The translations under genes and the position numbers were made by a program. A stretch of 64,000 bases of DNA from positions 62,001 to 126,000 of the forward strand of contig JAIEPG010000001.1 in NCBI GenBank assembly GCA_019749895.1. The letters run 5' to 3'. This stretch comes from Candidatus Babeliales bacterium (GTDB taxonomy: Bacteria; Babelota; Babeliae; Babelales; RVW-14). Numbering within the stretch: position 1 is the stretch's first letter; every line of letters starts with the position of its first letter. The notes beneath the pieces were generated by a model that worked only from the letters and a program-made list of their open reading frames with translations, ran no database searches and was not told the origin of the DNA. Of this stretch, positions 36,285 through 45,347 are shown piece after piece.

Positions 36285-39200
36285 TTAGGATAAATCTGGC
36301 GGAGTACCACCAGCTTTTGTGAATTCGCTTACAACTTTGTCATATTCTTTTTTAAGATCAGTAAGTGCCCTCTTTTGTGCTACTGGACCTTTAAGAGCAG
36401 CTGAATCTTTTGGATTATTTTGAGTGAGTTCTAGTTTTTCATATAAACTTTGTGCGGTGTCTATTGCTGGCAAGACTATTTTCCCTGCTGGGCTAAACTT
36501 TGTAAGTGGTTTCGGAAAAGTTCTTTTCATTGTTTTCATGGCTTCAAGGTGTGTTTGTGCTGCAGTAACTATTTTTGGTAATTCTTCAGCAGCGGCTTTG
36601 TTTTTTTCTGCTATTTTTGCTGCTTGTTCTTTTCTTGCGTGCTCATTATCTGCAGCTATTTTTGCATGCGCAAGAATAGGCTTTATTTCATTCAAAAGAG
36701 CCTGCTTGCCAGTTACGTCATCATCTGCCTGCAATGCAGCAAGTTTTTGCTTTGCTTGTGTGAGCAGCTCCTGAATTTCAAGAGTTGTATTGGCGCCGTC
36801 TGAAATTGCGTTTATTTGAGTAACAACTGATTGCGCTTCATTAGTAATTGCTTGCTTTTCTTGTTCTGAAGTTTTTGTAGCTTGTTGGCCTGGTTTTTGT
36901 GCTCTTCTTGAAGGAGGTCTTCTTGTTGTTGATTTTATTCTTGCGCGCCCTTTCGTTGGCCCAACAAGTTTTTCTAAATCTGATGTTGGTATCTCTAGTT
37001 TTGTTTGTCCTTGAGCCGCCAGTGCCGCTTTTTCTGCCGCTTCTTCATCGGCCTCTTTTTTAGTTGCTTTGGCAAATTCAAGAGCGTGCTTAGCTGCTTC
37101 TTCAGCCTTTGTGGCTTCTTCCAAAAAGCTTTGTGCATCGGCAGATGTTGCATCGGTTGCTGTTTCAATTGCAAGTTTTGCTGCTTCAATAGTGCCTGGG
37201 ACGTTTGGATTGCTTTCAAGTCCTTCGATTAATTTTGCTTGCTCAAGTGTTGCTTGTGCGCTTGCTAATTTTTCACTCGCTGCTTTTTTAGCTGCAAGTT
37301 GTTTTCGTGTTAAGAAACCGCGAAAAGTTTTTTGAATAGTCGTTGCTGCTCCGGGTTGTTTTTCGTGTGCGGCTTGCGCATGCTCTGCCGTATTCTTTGC
37401 CTCGGTTGCTTTACGACGCGCCTCGCCTGCAAGGGCCAAGCGATTTGTTTTGGTGCTTTCTGCTGTCTGAATAGCTTTTTCTGCTGCAGCAATTGACGTT
37501 TTAACTTGATCGTTATCTTGAACGTCAGAAAAATTTTTGGCTTGCGCAAGCAACTTTTGTGCCTTAGACAATCTTCTTGCTATTTCTTGTTTAGTTTTTG
37601 TTGCTTTTGCTTTAAAATCGAAAGCTGGTGATGTTGATTCCTCGCCTTCTTCAAGAGATTTTCCTGGTGTTGTTGGCTTTGGAAGTTTTGTTAGAGAAGG
37701 TGTTTTAGCTAATTGATGTTTCTTTTTCTTCTTTTTATGAGTAGTTGGTGGCGTGCTTGGTGTCGGTGGCACACTCGCGCCAGCACCGTCTCCCGAAGTG
37801 CCGGTAACGGTTTTCTTTGGCTTCTTTAATTTTTTGTGTGCAGCTTTTGCTTCTTCAGCTGCTTGTTTTAATTTTGTTGCTTCAGCTTGGGCAGTATCTG
37901 CAGCAGTTTTGTCCTCTGTAGCTTTTTGAGCGGCTGCAGCACTTGCGGTTGTTGCGCTGTTCAACGCCGCCTGTGCAGCACCAAAGGCAGCTTGTGCTGT
38001 TTGTTGCGCCGTTTGAGCATCATCTCTTTCTTGTGTTGCAGTATCTACTGCTGCTTGAGCTAACGTTTGTGCCGCTTTAGCAGCAGTAACTGCATCTTGC
38101 AATGCTTTTTTATTGTCTACAGCAGTTGCAGCTTTGGCAGGCATTGGAACGCCCGTTTGCAAGCTGTGTAGTGCTTGGCCAAGGTGCGCAAGTTTTGATT
38201 TTAAGGTGGTAAGGCTTTGTTCGAGTTGCTTGAGTGGCGTGCCGCCGACAATAACTGGTGGTGAAACTGGAGCTCCGGTTGGTGGGTTTGCAAGATCATT
38301 CTCTGCCGCTGTAACTTTGTCTTTTGCTTCATTCAAAGCTGTTTGAGCTTTGGCGAGAGCGGTTTCTTTTTCTGTAAATTTTGCTTTTGCTTGGTCGAGG
38401 GCTGTTTTCCTTGCTTCTAAATCTTCTTGCAGAGGTGCAATCGTGGCAGCGGCGGCATCGGCAGCTTGTTGGCTGGTTTTTGCTACTGTTTGAAGTTGAG
38501 TGGCTTCTTCTTGAAGTTGAGTGGCTTCTTCGCGGGCGGTTTTAGCTTCAGTGGCTGCTTCAGTTGCTGCTTTTTTTGCCTTTAGTTTTTCTGATTTTTT
38601 GCGAGTTTGCCTTGCTCGAAAAGCTTTTTGAATTTTTTTTGCTGCGGCTTTTTTCTTTTTCTTTTCAGTGCTTTCTGGTGTTGGTGTGACGGTTACGCCA
38701 AGTGCTCTGGTGATGGTGTTATTGCGGGATGAGTAGGCTTGTTGACTCAACGCTTCCTTCAACTGCTTAATCCATTGCGAGAGCTTTGGAATTTCAGTTG
38801 TCACTTTCGATGTTCCGATGCCAGTTGTAACGGTTACTTTTTGTTTGAGTGCTGGATAGTATTGTCGTAGTTTTGTAAGTTTTTGAAGATTTAAAAAGAC
38901 ATTGAGAGCTTCTTGGAAATCGTTTGAATTCATCGTGGCAAATTGTTTGTGCGTTGTAAGATCTTCTCTAAAAGTATTCATTTTATTTTTAAAAAGGTCT
39001 TGTGGTGGAATAAATCCAGTACTGGCATTCGCTGCTAAAAACTGACTAACGGCTTCTTCAAAATTATCTTTATTTTCTATCTTTTCTTTTTTGAGTTCAT
39101 CTGCGATTGTGTTAATTGCGGTGGCAGGGTTGGCATTGTAGCCTTCAAAAATTTCTTCAACGGTTGGTTCTGCTGGTGGCGGTGGAGTTGGTGTGGTTAG

Positions 39201-40013
39201 CGGTGTTTCTTCTTTTTCTTCTTCGCTTTGAGTTTTTTCTTCGCTTTCAGGTTCATCATCGCCAGAGCTGTTCGAACTTTCAGAACTATCTGAATCGCTT
39301 GATGCTTCGGATGTTTCCGTAGTACTTTGCTTGCTAGATTCATCATCAGAAGTTGGTGGTGTTGAAAGTGGAGAAGAAGATGTATTATCATCATTTGAAT
39401 TGCTATCAGATGGCGGGGTCGGCAAGGGTGAAGAAGGCGGTGTGGTGATCGGTGATGAAGGCGGTGTTGATGCGGAGGCTAAATTTTTAAGTTCTGTCAA
39501 AACTTTGGGCATGAGCGCTTCTCTAATATGCTCTGTTTTTAGTTTAACAGCATTGTCTTTCAGTGCACTCAGAAAAACATTGACGAGTGCTTGAAGAAAT
39601 AGGCTGATCGCGTATGTTTTTTTTTCTAGAATACTGATGTTTGGTGTAGCGTTTCTGAATTTTTGAGTGATTGTTGCATCAGACAGAACTGTGACTAAGT
39701 TGCTAATTTGTTGCCAAGTCAGATCGGCTCTATTCTGAACATTAAGTATTCCTCGCGGCTTTATTGTGAGCTTTTCGATAAGTGATTGCAGAAAGTTCTG
39801 TAAATCATTTTTGGAAGATGTTGAAAAATCGTTTGAATAAGTTGTTCCTGAAGAAAAGAAGCCGCCGCCGTAGGTGTTTTTGTCACTGAAGGTATCTGTT
39901 GCAAGAGCTTTAAAAAAAGGGTCCCAATCTTTGTCACTTGCCGCCCCCTGCGCCACGCCAAAAAAGCAGGCAATCGCCATCACCAAACAGCGCACAAATT
40001 TAATACCATTCAT
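36285..40013 (-). CDS. giant exported coiled-coil protein with two IQ motifs and Leu-zipper module
   Basis: 1242 residues, paralogous in plan to the gene at 32363. Signal peptide (MNGIKFVRCLVMAIACFFGVAQGA); a globular-looking N-domain to about 180; a Ser/Pro/Glu-rich linker 181-285; a second helical domain 286-440. IQ motif 1 is at 461 (KKIQKAFRARQTRKK) and IQ motif 2 at 893 (TTIQKTFRGFLTRKQ, a perfect IQxxxRGxxxR). Long Ala/Lys/Glu coiled coils contain a Leu-heptad module at 594-620. A type-A-like repeat occurs near 806-880 and again near 905-985. IQ motifs bind calmodulin or EF-hand light chains in eukaryotes, so a host target is plausible. Confidence 0.8.
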   Translation of the reverse strand: MNGIKFVRCLVMAIACFFGVAQGAASDKDWDPFFKALATDTFSDKNTYGGGFFSSGTTYSNDFSTSSKNDLQNFLQSLIEKLTIKPRGILNVQNRADLTWQQISNLVTVLSDATITQKFRNATPNISILEKKTYAISLFLQALVNVFLSALKDNAVKLKTEHIREALMPKVLTELKNLASASTPPSSPITTPPSSPLPTPPSDSNSNDDNTSSSPLSTPPTSDDESSKQSTTETSEASSDSDSSESSNSSGDDEPESEEKTQSEEEKEETPLTTPTPPPPAEPTVEEIFEGYNANPATAINTIADELKKEKIENKDNFEEAVSQFLAANASTGFIPPQDLFKNKMNTFREDLTTHKQFATMNSNDFQEALNVFLNLQKLTKLRQYYPALKQKVTVTTGIGTSKVTTEIPKLSQWIKQLKEALSQQAYSSRNNTITRALGVTVTPTPESTEKKKKKAAAKKIQKAFRARQTRKKSEKLKAKKAATEAATEAKTAREEATQLQEEATQLQTVAKTSQQAADAAAATIAPLQEDLEARKTALDQAKAKFTEKETALAKAQTALNEAKDKVTAAENDLANPPTGAPVSPPVIVGGTPLKQLEQSLTTLKSKLAHLGQALHSLQTGVPMPAKAATAVDNKKALQDAVTAAKAAQTLAQAAVDTATQERDDAQTAQQTAQAAFGAAQAALNSATTASAAAAQKATEDKTAADTAQAEATKLKQAAEEAKAAHKKLKKPKKTVTGTSGDGAGASVPPTPSTPPTTHKKKKKKHQLAKTPSLTKLPKPTTPGKSLEEGEESTSPAFDFKAKATKTKQEIARRLSKAQKLLAQAKNFSDVQDNDQVKTSIAAAEKAIQTAESTKTNRLALAGEARRKATEAKNTAEHAQAAHEKQPGAATTIQKTFRGFLTRKQLAAKKAASEKLASAQATLEQAKLIEGLESNPNVPGTIEAAKLAIETATDATSADAQSFLEEATKAEEAAKHALEFAKATKKEADEEAAEKAALAAQGQTKLEIPTSDLEKLVGPTKGRARIKSTTRRPPSRRAQKPGQQATKTSEQEKQAITNEAQSVVTQINAISDGANTTLEIQELLTQAKQKLAALQADDDVTGKQALLNEIKPILAHAKIAADNEHARKEQAAKIAEKNKAAAEELPKIVTAAQTHLEAMKTMKRTFPKPLTKFSPAGKIVLPAIDTAQSLYEKLELTQNNPKDSAALKGPVAQKRALTDLKKEYDKVVSEFTKAGGTPPDLS
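38154..38234 (-). repeat. Leu-heptad module, copy 1 (inside giant protein)
   Basis: Encodes LKQLEQSLTTLKSKLAHLGQ and a further Leu pair. Leu residues follow 3-4-3-4 spacing. Related to copies at 40219, 53303 and 54199; this is the most diverged of the four. Confidence 0.7.
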
Positions 40014-40148
40014 TCTTTATCTCCCGCATTTTTTTAACGGCACAAAAAATTACTTTTTTTAAAGCTAGTTGAAGGGGGGTGGGGATTTGAAGAAAATTGA
40101 GAAAAGAGGGGAGGAAGGGCTTAAGTGCTGAGTTTTTTGTCTGAAGAA

Positions 40149-40184
40149 GTTGGGAGCAACTGCTATCTTGCAGCTGCTCCCAAC
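40149..40184 (-). terminator. terminator of the 40207-40884 gene
   Basis: A 15-bp stem with one mismatch (GTTGGGAGCAACTGC against GCAGCTGCTCCCAAC) around a short loop, about 20 bases beyond the stop on the minus strand. Confidence 0.75.
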
Positions 40185-40206
40185 CAAATTTTGAGATGGT
40201 AAGAAC

Positions 40207-40884
40207 TTAGTGTGGCAAGCCGTTCAAGGCCGTTGCCAACGTTGCCAATTTTGTTTTGAGGGCGGTGAGGCTGGCGGTGAGTTGGTCGAGGGGGGTTGCT
40301 GGGGTTGATTTTGCGGTTAGTTTATCTAATGTTTCTGCTATGAGGATTTTATAGTCTTTTTCTGCATAGGGTTTGCCGTGTGCAGTAGGAAAGTTAGTAA
40401 AGAATGTATGTAAGTTTGTTACAAAAGTTATAAAAGGCACACTATACTTCTTGGTATCCTTCTGAAAGCTAAATTTCTCAGAAAATGCTTCGCCGGCTAA
40501 TCCTCGCAACTGTAGAGTTTTGTCAAGATTCATAAAGAGATTAGTTCTGTTGATCACTGACTGAGGTTCCATATTCTTGTCAAACTCTCTGAGCCGTTCG
40601 CGTTCATCAGAGAGAAGGGTTTGAAAAGCCAATTGTTTTTCTGCGGCTGTTTTTCCTGTAAGAGGTACCGGTACGCCAAGGACCTTTTTGGGTGGTATGT
40701 CTGTTGTCAAATAGGTATTTCCGGCTTGGTCTATGTTTGCTAACTTTTCTGGCGTATGTGGTTGTCTTAAAGTGTTAATGATAGCTACCTCTGAGTCAAA
40801 TGTTGTCCCTGCCGCCCCGTACCCATTCCCTACCGCAAAAAATAACCCAACCAATAAAATCTTAAAAAACTTTTTCTTCATCAC
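40207..40884 (-). CDS. exported protein ending in the Leu-heptad module
   Basis: 225 residues: signal peptide (FFKILLVGLFFAVGNGYGA), a mostly helical mature part without recognised domain, and at the very C-terminus (199-222) the module SLTALKTKLATLATALNGL. The same module ends the 2H-phosphoesterase-like protein at 52577 and sits inside two other exported proteins. It follows the giant 36285 gene's promoter side in the same direction. Function unknown. Confidence 0.75.
   Translation of the reverse strand: MMKKKFFKILLVGLFFAVGNGYGAAGTTFDSEVAIINTLRQPHTPEKLANIDQAGNTYLTTDIPPKKVLGVPVPLTGKTAAEKQLAFQTLLSDERERLREFDKNMEPQSVINRTNLFMNLDKTLQLRGLAGEAFSEKFSFQKDTKKYSVPFITFVTNLHTFFTNFPTAHGKPYAEKDYKILIAETLDKLTAKSTPATPLDQLTASLTALKTKLATLATALNGLPH
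40219..40290 (-). repeat. Leu-heptad module, copy 2 (C-terminal)
   Basis: On the minus strand the DNA includes CTCAAAACAAAATTGGCA, nearly identical to the copies at 53303 and 54199. It encodes ALKTKLATLATAL. Confidence 0.8.
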
Positions 40885-41138
40885 AAACCCTTTCTACCTA
40901 TTCATAACACAACCAGAGCAAAAAAATGACATTAAAAATGATGCTAAATACTTTCTTTTTGAATTGCCAGTCTTGAGAAAAATTTTGCCAAAAATCTCAG
41001 ACTGAAGGGTTTATTTTGGAAGTTTCTTATTTCTTGAATTACTTGTTCTAAGCTGGCAAACTATGCGCAAGAGCATGGAGCGCCGGCGCGCTTCGAGTAG
41101 GAGTTTGAAATATCACGTTTGGGAGGAGAAGGGTAAGC

Positions 41139-41651
41139 ATGAGAAAGCTATTTGTATTTCTTGTATTGTGTGCAATAACTCCAACAAATGCGTGCGCTGT
41201 TTCGTGGCAAACACGGTTGCGCAGTGCCTACAAAAAATGTGACATTTCAAAAACTCAGCGTAATGTTTTGCTCGGAACTATTAACAAGTTCATGGGAAAA
41301 ATAAATATCAAATTAGATCAGCATGCGCTGGTGGCGAGTGCTGTAAGCACTATTCATGCTGGTATTCCATTCCCAGAAGTTCCCGACTTTGCACCCGTTC
41401 TTATCGAGTATTTACATCAGCCAGGCACGCCTAGTGGGGCTGTCACATTCAGATCGCTCAAAGCAGTTATTTTTAAGACTATTATCGATTTTTGTACAGA
41501 AAACCGGGAAGAAATAAAACGATCACAAGACGTTGTTGCATGGTGCTTGGACGATAGCGATGGCGACGATGATGGTCCTGGAGATGCACAAGATTTTGAA
41601 CTTGTGTTACGCAATAAATTTGCTCAGCTGACCATTGAGGGGGACGAGTAA
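41139..41651 (+). CDS. exported protein of a tandem paralog trio (1), unknown
   Basis: 170 residues: signal peptide (LFVFLVLCAITPTNACA), then LRSAYKKCDISKTQR, a helical body, and an acidic Asp/Gly patch (DDSDGDDDGPGD) near the end. The AYKK segment and helical layout recur in the next two genes, so the three look like diverged tandem duplicates. GGGAGGAG precedes the ATG. Its stop overlaps the next start (TAATG). Family not recognised. Confidence 0.75.
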   Translation: MRKLFVFLVLCAITPTNACAVSWQTRLRSAYKKCDISKTQRNVLLGTINKFMGKINIKLDQHALVASAVSTIHAGIPFPEVPDFAPVLIEYLHQPGTPSGAVTFRSLKAVIFKTIIDFCTENREEIKRSQDVVAWCLDDSDGDDDGPGDAQDFELVLRNKFAQLTIEGDE

Positions 41652-42334
41652 TGAATAATGTTATAAAAAGAGCGTTAGGTTTTGTAGGGTTGGTAAGTTT
41701 GATAGCGTTTTGTGCAATGTCATTGCATGCCGACGGATACCAGGTGGTGCATGATGCGTACAAAAAGCTGGGTATTAACGGTGCAGATATTACCAAACAT
41801 ATTCAGCAGGTGCAGGGTGCCGTGAAAACGTTGGAAGAGATAGCCGAAGCGGGTGACTTAACCGTTGAAATGGTGTGTGGAGCGGTGATGAGCGGGCTGA
41901 CGTTTACTAAAAGTTTGAACCATGAAAAAAGAAAAAAATTAACGCGTGCCATAACGCGCCATGCTGAGCGATTGCTGGAAGCAAGGTCGTTGGTGACATG
42001 CAAAAATATGGTGGTTGAAATTTTATGTGCGCGTTTGGAAGCTTTGCATGGCCAAGTGCTGCGCGACAAAGCGTATGTTCGAGATGCCCGCCCACAACGT
42101 CAGCGCACCCGCTGGGAGTTCAAAGCCTACACTGGCACTAGTTATGAAAAAACACGCTTTGGTGCTACAGCTTGTGGTGATGATAGCGAAGATGTAATAC
42201 GCCAAGAGCTGAGCGATGATGACGATGAGAGATTTTTTAGTGAAGCAGATCCAGATATTGTACGTCTCTACACAACCCCGTCGCACAGAAGTTGGTCGAT
42301 GGGAGACCTTTTTGATATCGCAGGTTTTCAATAA
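41651..42334 (+). CDS. exported protein of a tandem paralog trio (2), unknown
   Basis: 227 residues: signal peptide (VGLVSLIAFCAMSLHADG), then HDAYKKLGINGADITKHI and a segment TVEMVCGAVMSGLTFTK that parallels TLTAAVMAGLPVIHPYLD in the next gene. The C-terminus is longer than in its relatives and includes an acid run (SDDDDERFFSEADPD). Translationally coupled to the first paralog. A terminator follows. Confidence 0.75.
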   Translation: MNNVIKRALGFVGLVSLIAFCAMSLHADGYQVVHDAYKKLGINGADITKHIQQVQGAVKTLEEIAEAGDLTVEMVCGAVMSGLTFTKSLNHEKRKKLTRAITRHAERLLEARSLVTCKNMVVEILCARLEALHGQVLRDKAYVRDARPQRQRTRWEFKAYTGTSYEKTRFGATACGDDSEDVIRQELSDDDDERFFSEADPDIVRLYTTPSHRSWSMGDLFDIAGFQ

Positions 42335-42371
42335 TTTACTCATAAAGCTTAGACAAATCGAAAAAAAACAG

Positions 42372-42418
42372 CCACACTATTGCCTTGAAAAATAGGTCAG
42401 TGTGGTTTGTTTTTTTTT
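42372..42418 (+). terminator. terminator inside the paralog trio
   Basis: Seven-bp stem CCACACT/AGTGTGG followed by TTTG and a run of nine T. It lies between paralogs 2 and 3, and the third gene's ribosome-binding site begins right at its end. Confidence 0.75.
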
Positions 42419-42433
42419 AAAGGAATGATTCTC

Positions 42434-42919
42434 ATGAATTGCATCATGAAGTGCTTGGTTTTATCTTTTTGCCTTTCTGGTTCTGCGTTTGCGGCTTCTT
42501 CAGCTCCTCGGCCAAAATTTCTTACTACTGCTTACAAAAAATTGAATATTACTCCTGAGGAGAGTGATGGGCTTTGGGCTGCTATGTGCCAAGCGCTTGA
42601 AGACTTGAAAACAAATGGTAAAAATTATCACACGCTTACCGCTGCGGTAATGGCGGGGTTGCCGGTAATTCATCCGTATTTGGACAGAGAAAAGGTTGAG
42701 CAGGAAACTGCGCAGCATTTTGCCCAATTTCTTTCGCTCAAAGAGCATTCTGTTGATAACTTAGTTTTTATCTATTTGCGTTCTCTGTTGGGTAAGGCTC
42801 GCCCTAAAAAAGTAAGAGTTTTCTCAGATGTTCGAACAAGTGACGAGTTGCCATTGCATCAGTACAAAGGCAAAAGGTTTGATGAGTGTCCGTTCGACGA
42901 CGACAGTTTTTCTGATTAA
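42434..42919 (+). CDS. exported protein of a tandem paralog trio (3), unknown
   Basis: ATG 42434 is chosen because AAAGGA stands nine bases upstream; in-frame starts before it are too close or lack a site. 161 residues: signal peptide (CLVLSFCLSGSAFA), TAYKKLNITPEESDGL, a helical body and an acidic end (CPFDDDSFSD). Clear relative of the two genes before it. Function unknown. Confidence 0.75.
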   Translation: MNCIMKCLVLSFCLSGSAFAASSAPRPKFLTTAYKKLNITPEESDGLWAAMCQALEDLKTNGKNYHTLTAAVMAGLPVIHPYLDREKVEQETAQHFAQFLSLKEHSVDNLVFIYLRSLLGKARPKKVRVFSDVRTSDELPLHQYKGKRFDECPFDDDSFSD

Positions 42920-43033
42920 GATTTTTCGTAGCCAGTACTAAATAACCAAGAATGTGCTGTATTTGTTGCCCCTTTTGGGCTATACTGACCGTTGGAGAAA
43001 CTAGACGTTTTTAGTATCAGTTCCAGGTGGTTT

Positions 43034-44437
43034 ATGACAGAGCAGCACATTCCCAATTCTAGCGAGCAGCGCGGCGATTTCTTTGTTCCGGAAGCCTTTT
43101 CTTACAAGTCTGAGCGTGGCCTGACCGAAGAGATTGTTCGCACCATTTCGGCTCAAAAAAACGAGCCAGCCTGGATGCTTGAGCTGCGGCTTAAAGCTTT
43201 GCAGGAGTTTTTAGAGCGGCCCATGCAAAGTTGGGGCCCCGATCTTTCTGCCTTAAATATCGACGATATTTATTACTATCTTAAGCCGGTTGGCAAGCAA
43301 GAACGTACCTGGGACGATGTTCCCGATGATATCAAAAATACATTCGACCGTTTGGGCGTGCCACAAGCCGAACGCCAACATTTGGCCGGCCTGGGCGCTC
43401 AGTACGAATCTGAAGTGGTCTATCACAATCTTAAGCAAGAGTGGGTAGACCAGGGCGTTGTATTCTTAGATACCGACTCTGGTTTAAAGCAGTATCCCGA
43501 TCTTTTCAAAGAATATTTTGGCAAAATTATCCCGTTTAATGACAACAAATTTGCGGCACTCAACACGGCGGTGTGGAGTGGCGGTAGCTTTATTTATGTG
43601 CCCAAAGGTGTTCATATCACCGTTCCGCTGCAGGCGTATTTTCGTATCAATGCAGAAAAAATGGGCCAGTTTGAGCGTACGCTCATTATTGCCGACGAAG
43701 GTGCCATAGTGAGTTATGTTGAGGGCTGTACCGCCCCAACCTACGTTACCAGCTCGTTGCATTCGGCCGTTGTTGAAATTGTGGCAAGACCTGGCGCGCG
43801 TGTGCGGTATTACACCATTCAAAACTGGTCAAAGAATGTGTACAACTTGGTTACCAAGCGTGCGTATGCGTACAAAGATGCGTTTGTGGAATGGATCGAC
43901 TGCAATTTGGGTAGCGGCATTACCATGAAATATCCAGCAGTTATCTTGAAAGAAGAAGGTGCGCGCGCAGAGATATTGTCGATTGCTATGGCAAACTCGC
44001 CCCACCAAATTCAAGATTCTGGTGGTAAAATTTCACACGAAGCGCCTAACACCAGCTCGCGCATTATTTCAAAATCGATTAGTACCAAGGGCGGTCGCTG
44101 CAGTTATCGCGGTGCGGTAAAAGTGCCAGCCGGCATGACTAACTGCAAATCGTTTGTGCAATGCGACGCGCTTATTTTAGATTCTGCATCACGAACCGAT
44201 ACGTATCCCTACATCGAAATTAGTGAGCCAGAAGTTGATATTGGCCATGAGGCTTCGGTGAGTAAAATTAGCGAAGATCAATTGTTTTATTTGATGAGCC
44301 GCGGGCTTGATGATGCGGCTTCGCGCAATTTGATTGTGAATGGTTTTATTGAGCCGCTGGTCAAAACGCTGCCAATGGAGTTTGCTGTTGAAATGAACCG
44401 CTTGATTGAGCTTGAAATGGAAGGCAGTGTGGGATAA
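43034..44437 (+). CDS. sufB: Fe-S cluster scaffold SufB
   Basis: Scaffold of the SufBCD complex where Fe-S clusters are built. ATG 43034 gives 467 residues, normal for SufB; an upstream start would add an unlikely leader. Conserved stretches include SGGSFIYVPKGV, GCTAP, NWSKNVYNLVTKRA, GSGITMKYPAVIL and, near the end, SVSKISEDQLFYLMSRGL. Two bases separate it from sufD. A TATACT-like -10 lies about 50 bases upstream. Confidence 0.95.
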   Translation: MTEQHIPNSSEQRGDFFVPEAFSYKSERGLTEEIVRTISAQKNEPAWMLELRLKALQEFLERPMQSWGPDLSALNIDDIYYYLKPVGKQERTWDDVPDDIKNTFDRLGVPQAERQHLAGLGAQYESEVVYHNLKQEWVDQGVVFLDTDSGLKQYPDLFKEYFGKIIPFNDNKFAALNTAVWSGGSFIYVPKGVHITVPLQAYFRINAEKMGQFERTLIIADEGAIVSYVEGCTAPTYVTSSLHSAVVEIVARPGARVRYYTIQNWSKNVYNLVTKRAYAYKDAFVEWIDCNLGSGITMKYPAVILKEEGARAEILSIAMANSPHQIQDSGGKISHEAPNTSSRIISKSISTKGGRCSYRGAVKVPAGMTNCKSFVQCDALILDSASRTDTYPYIEISEPEVDIGHEASVSKISEDQLFYLMSRGLDDAASRNLIVNGFIEPLVKTLPMEFAVEMNRLIELEMEGSVG

Positions 44438-44439
44438 CT

Positions 44440-45180
44440 ATGACACAAATTATCAAACAATCCGCAACCCTGCGCAATGGCCCGGTTAACCTTTCGTGGA
44501 TTTTTTCAGATCAGTTGGACGAGGTTCAGGCGCCACCGGTGCCAGCAGAAACACCACGACTTTTTACGGTGCTTATTCCCGACGGAGCTTCAATTGAGGT
44601 TACCGATGATCTGCATGAACTTGGTTGGATTAACACTACGCTTGAATTATTAGTTGGTACCAACGCAACGCTTACGTACACGCTCAAAGCAACGCAGGGT
44701 ATTGAACATGTGTTGAATGGTAGCCAGCTCGTTGTTGATGCAACGGTGCTAAACCGCACCATCAACGTTCGTTTGGTTGGTCAGGGCGCGCGTGCAACAA
44801 TCCGTTGTTTGTGTTTTGGTTTTGGCAAAAAAACATTCAAATTTAAAACGTTGCAAGACCATCAAGCACCCGACGCTACCAGTAGTTTAGTTATTAAGAC
44901 GGTGTTGGATGACCAGTCGCAATTAATTTGTCATAACTTAATTAAAGTTCAAAAAAATGCCCAGCGGACCGATGCTGAGCAAGAGAACAAAAATATTTTG
45001 CTTGCGCGTGGTGCGCGTGCGGTATCTATCCCCATGCTTGAAATTGAAGCTGACGATGTTCGCTGTCAGCATGGAGCGGCGGTGAGTAGGCTTGATAACG
45101 AGCATTTATTTTATTTGCAAAGCCGTGGGCTTGATGTGCAGCAAACGCGCCAGATGTTGATTGAGTCTTTTTTGAGTTAG
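44440..45180 (+). CDS. sufD: SufD-like Fe-S assembly protein, short form
   Basis: 246 residues with the SufB/SufD right-handed beta core and the typical end CQHGAAVSRLDNEHLFYLQSRGL. Much shorter than standard SufD (about 400-430), lacking most of the N-terminal helical domain. It directly follows sufB and probably forms the SufBCD complex with it and the distant SufC. SufS and SufE/SufU are not in the window. Confidence 0.85.
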   Translation: MTQIIKQSATLRNGPVNLSWIFSDQLDEVQAPPVPAETPRLFTVLIPDGASIEVTDDLHELGWINTTLELLVGTNATLTYTLKATQGIEHVLNGSQLVVDATVLNRTINVRLVGQGARATIRCLCFGFGKKTFKFKTLQDHQAPDATSSLVIKTVLDDQSQLICHNLIKVQKNAQRTDAEQENKNILLARGARAVSIPMLEIEADDVRCQHGAAVSRLDNEHLFYLQSRGLDVQQTRQMLIESFLS

Positions 45181-45199
45181 TTTTGTAGGGCCCTGATCC

Positions 45200-45325
45200 C
45201 TCGTCCTTTGATCCTTCGACAAGCTCAGGACGAACGGACTCGAGATGCGAACGGCAAGTAGTATAGCTACAAATTTGGTGTTTCCTGCGAAGCCCGTTTG
45301 CCTTGAGCTTGTCGAACGGGTCGGG
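45200..45325. repeat. inverted pair of REP-like repeats before pgeF
   Basis: CCTTCGACAAGCTCAGGACG (starts 45213) and the inverted CCTTGAGCTTGTCGAACGGG (starts 45301) are about 65 bases apart. The second copy lies directly before the pgeF start and is read through in frame, creating a spurious N-terminal extension. Confidence 0.8.
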
Positions 45326-45347
45326 CGAAGCGGGATCTGGGAATCCC

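Noticed and set aside
45303-45347. Longer N-terminus for pgeF
   Set aside because: The extra codons come entirely from a REP-like repeat; the family start aligns with ATG 45348.
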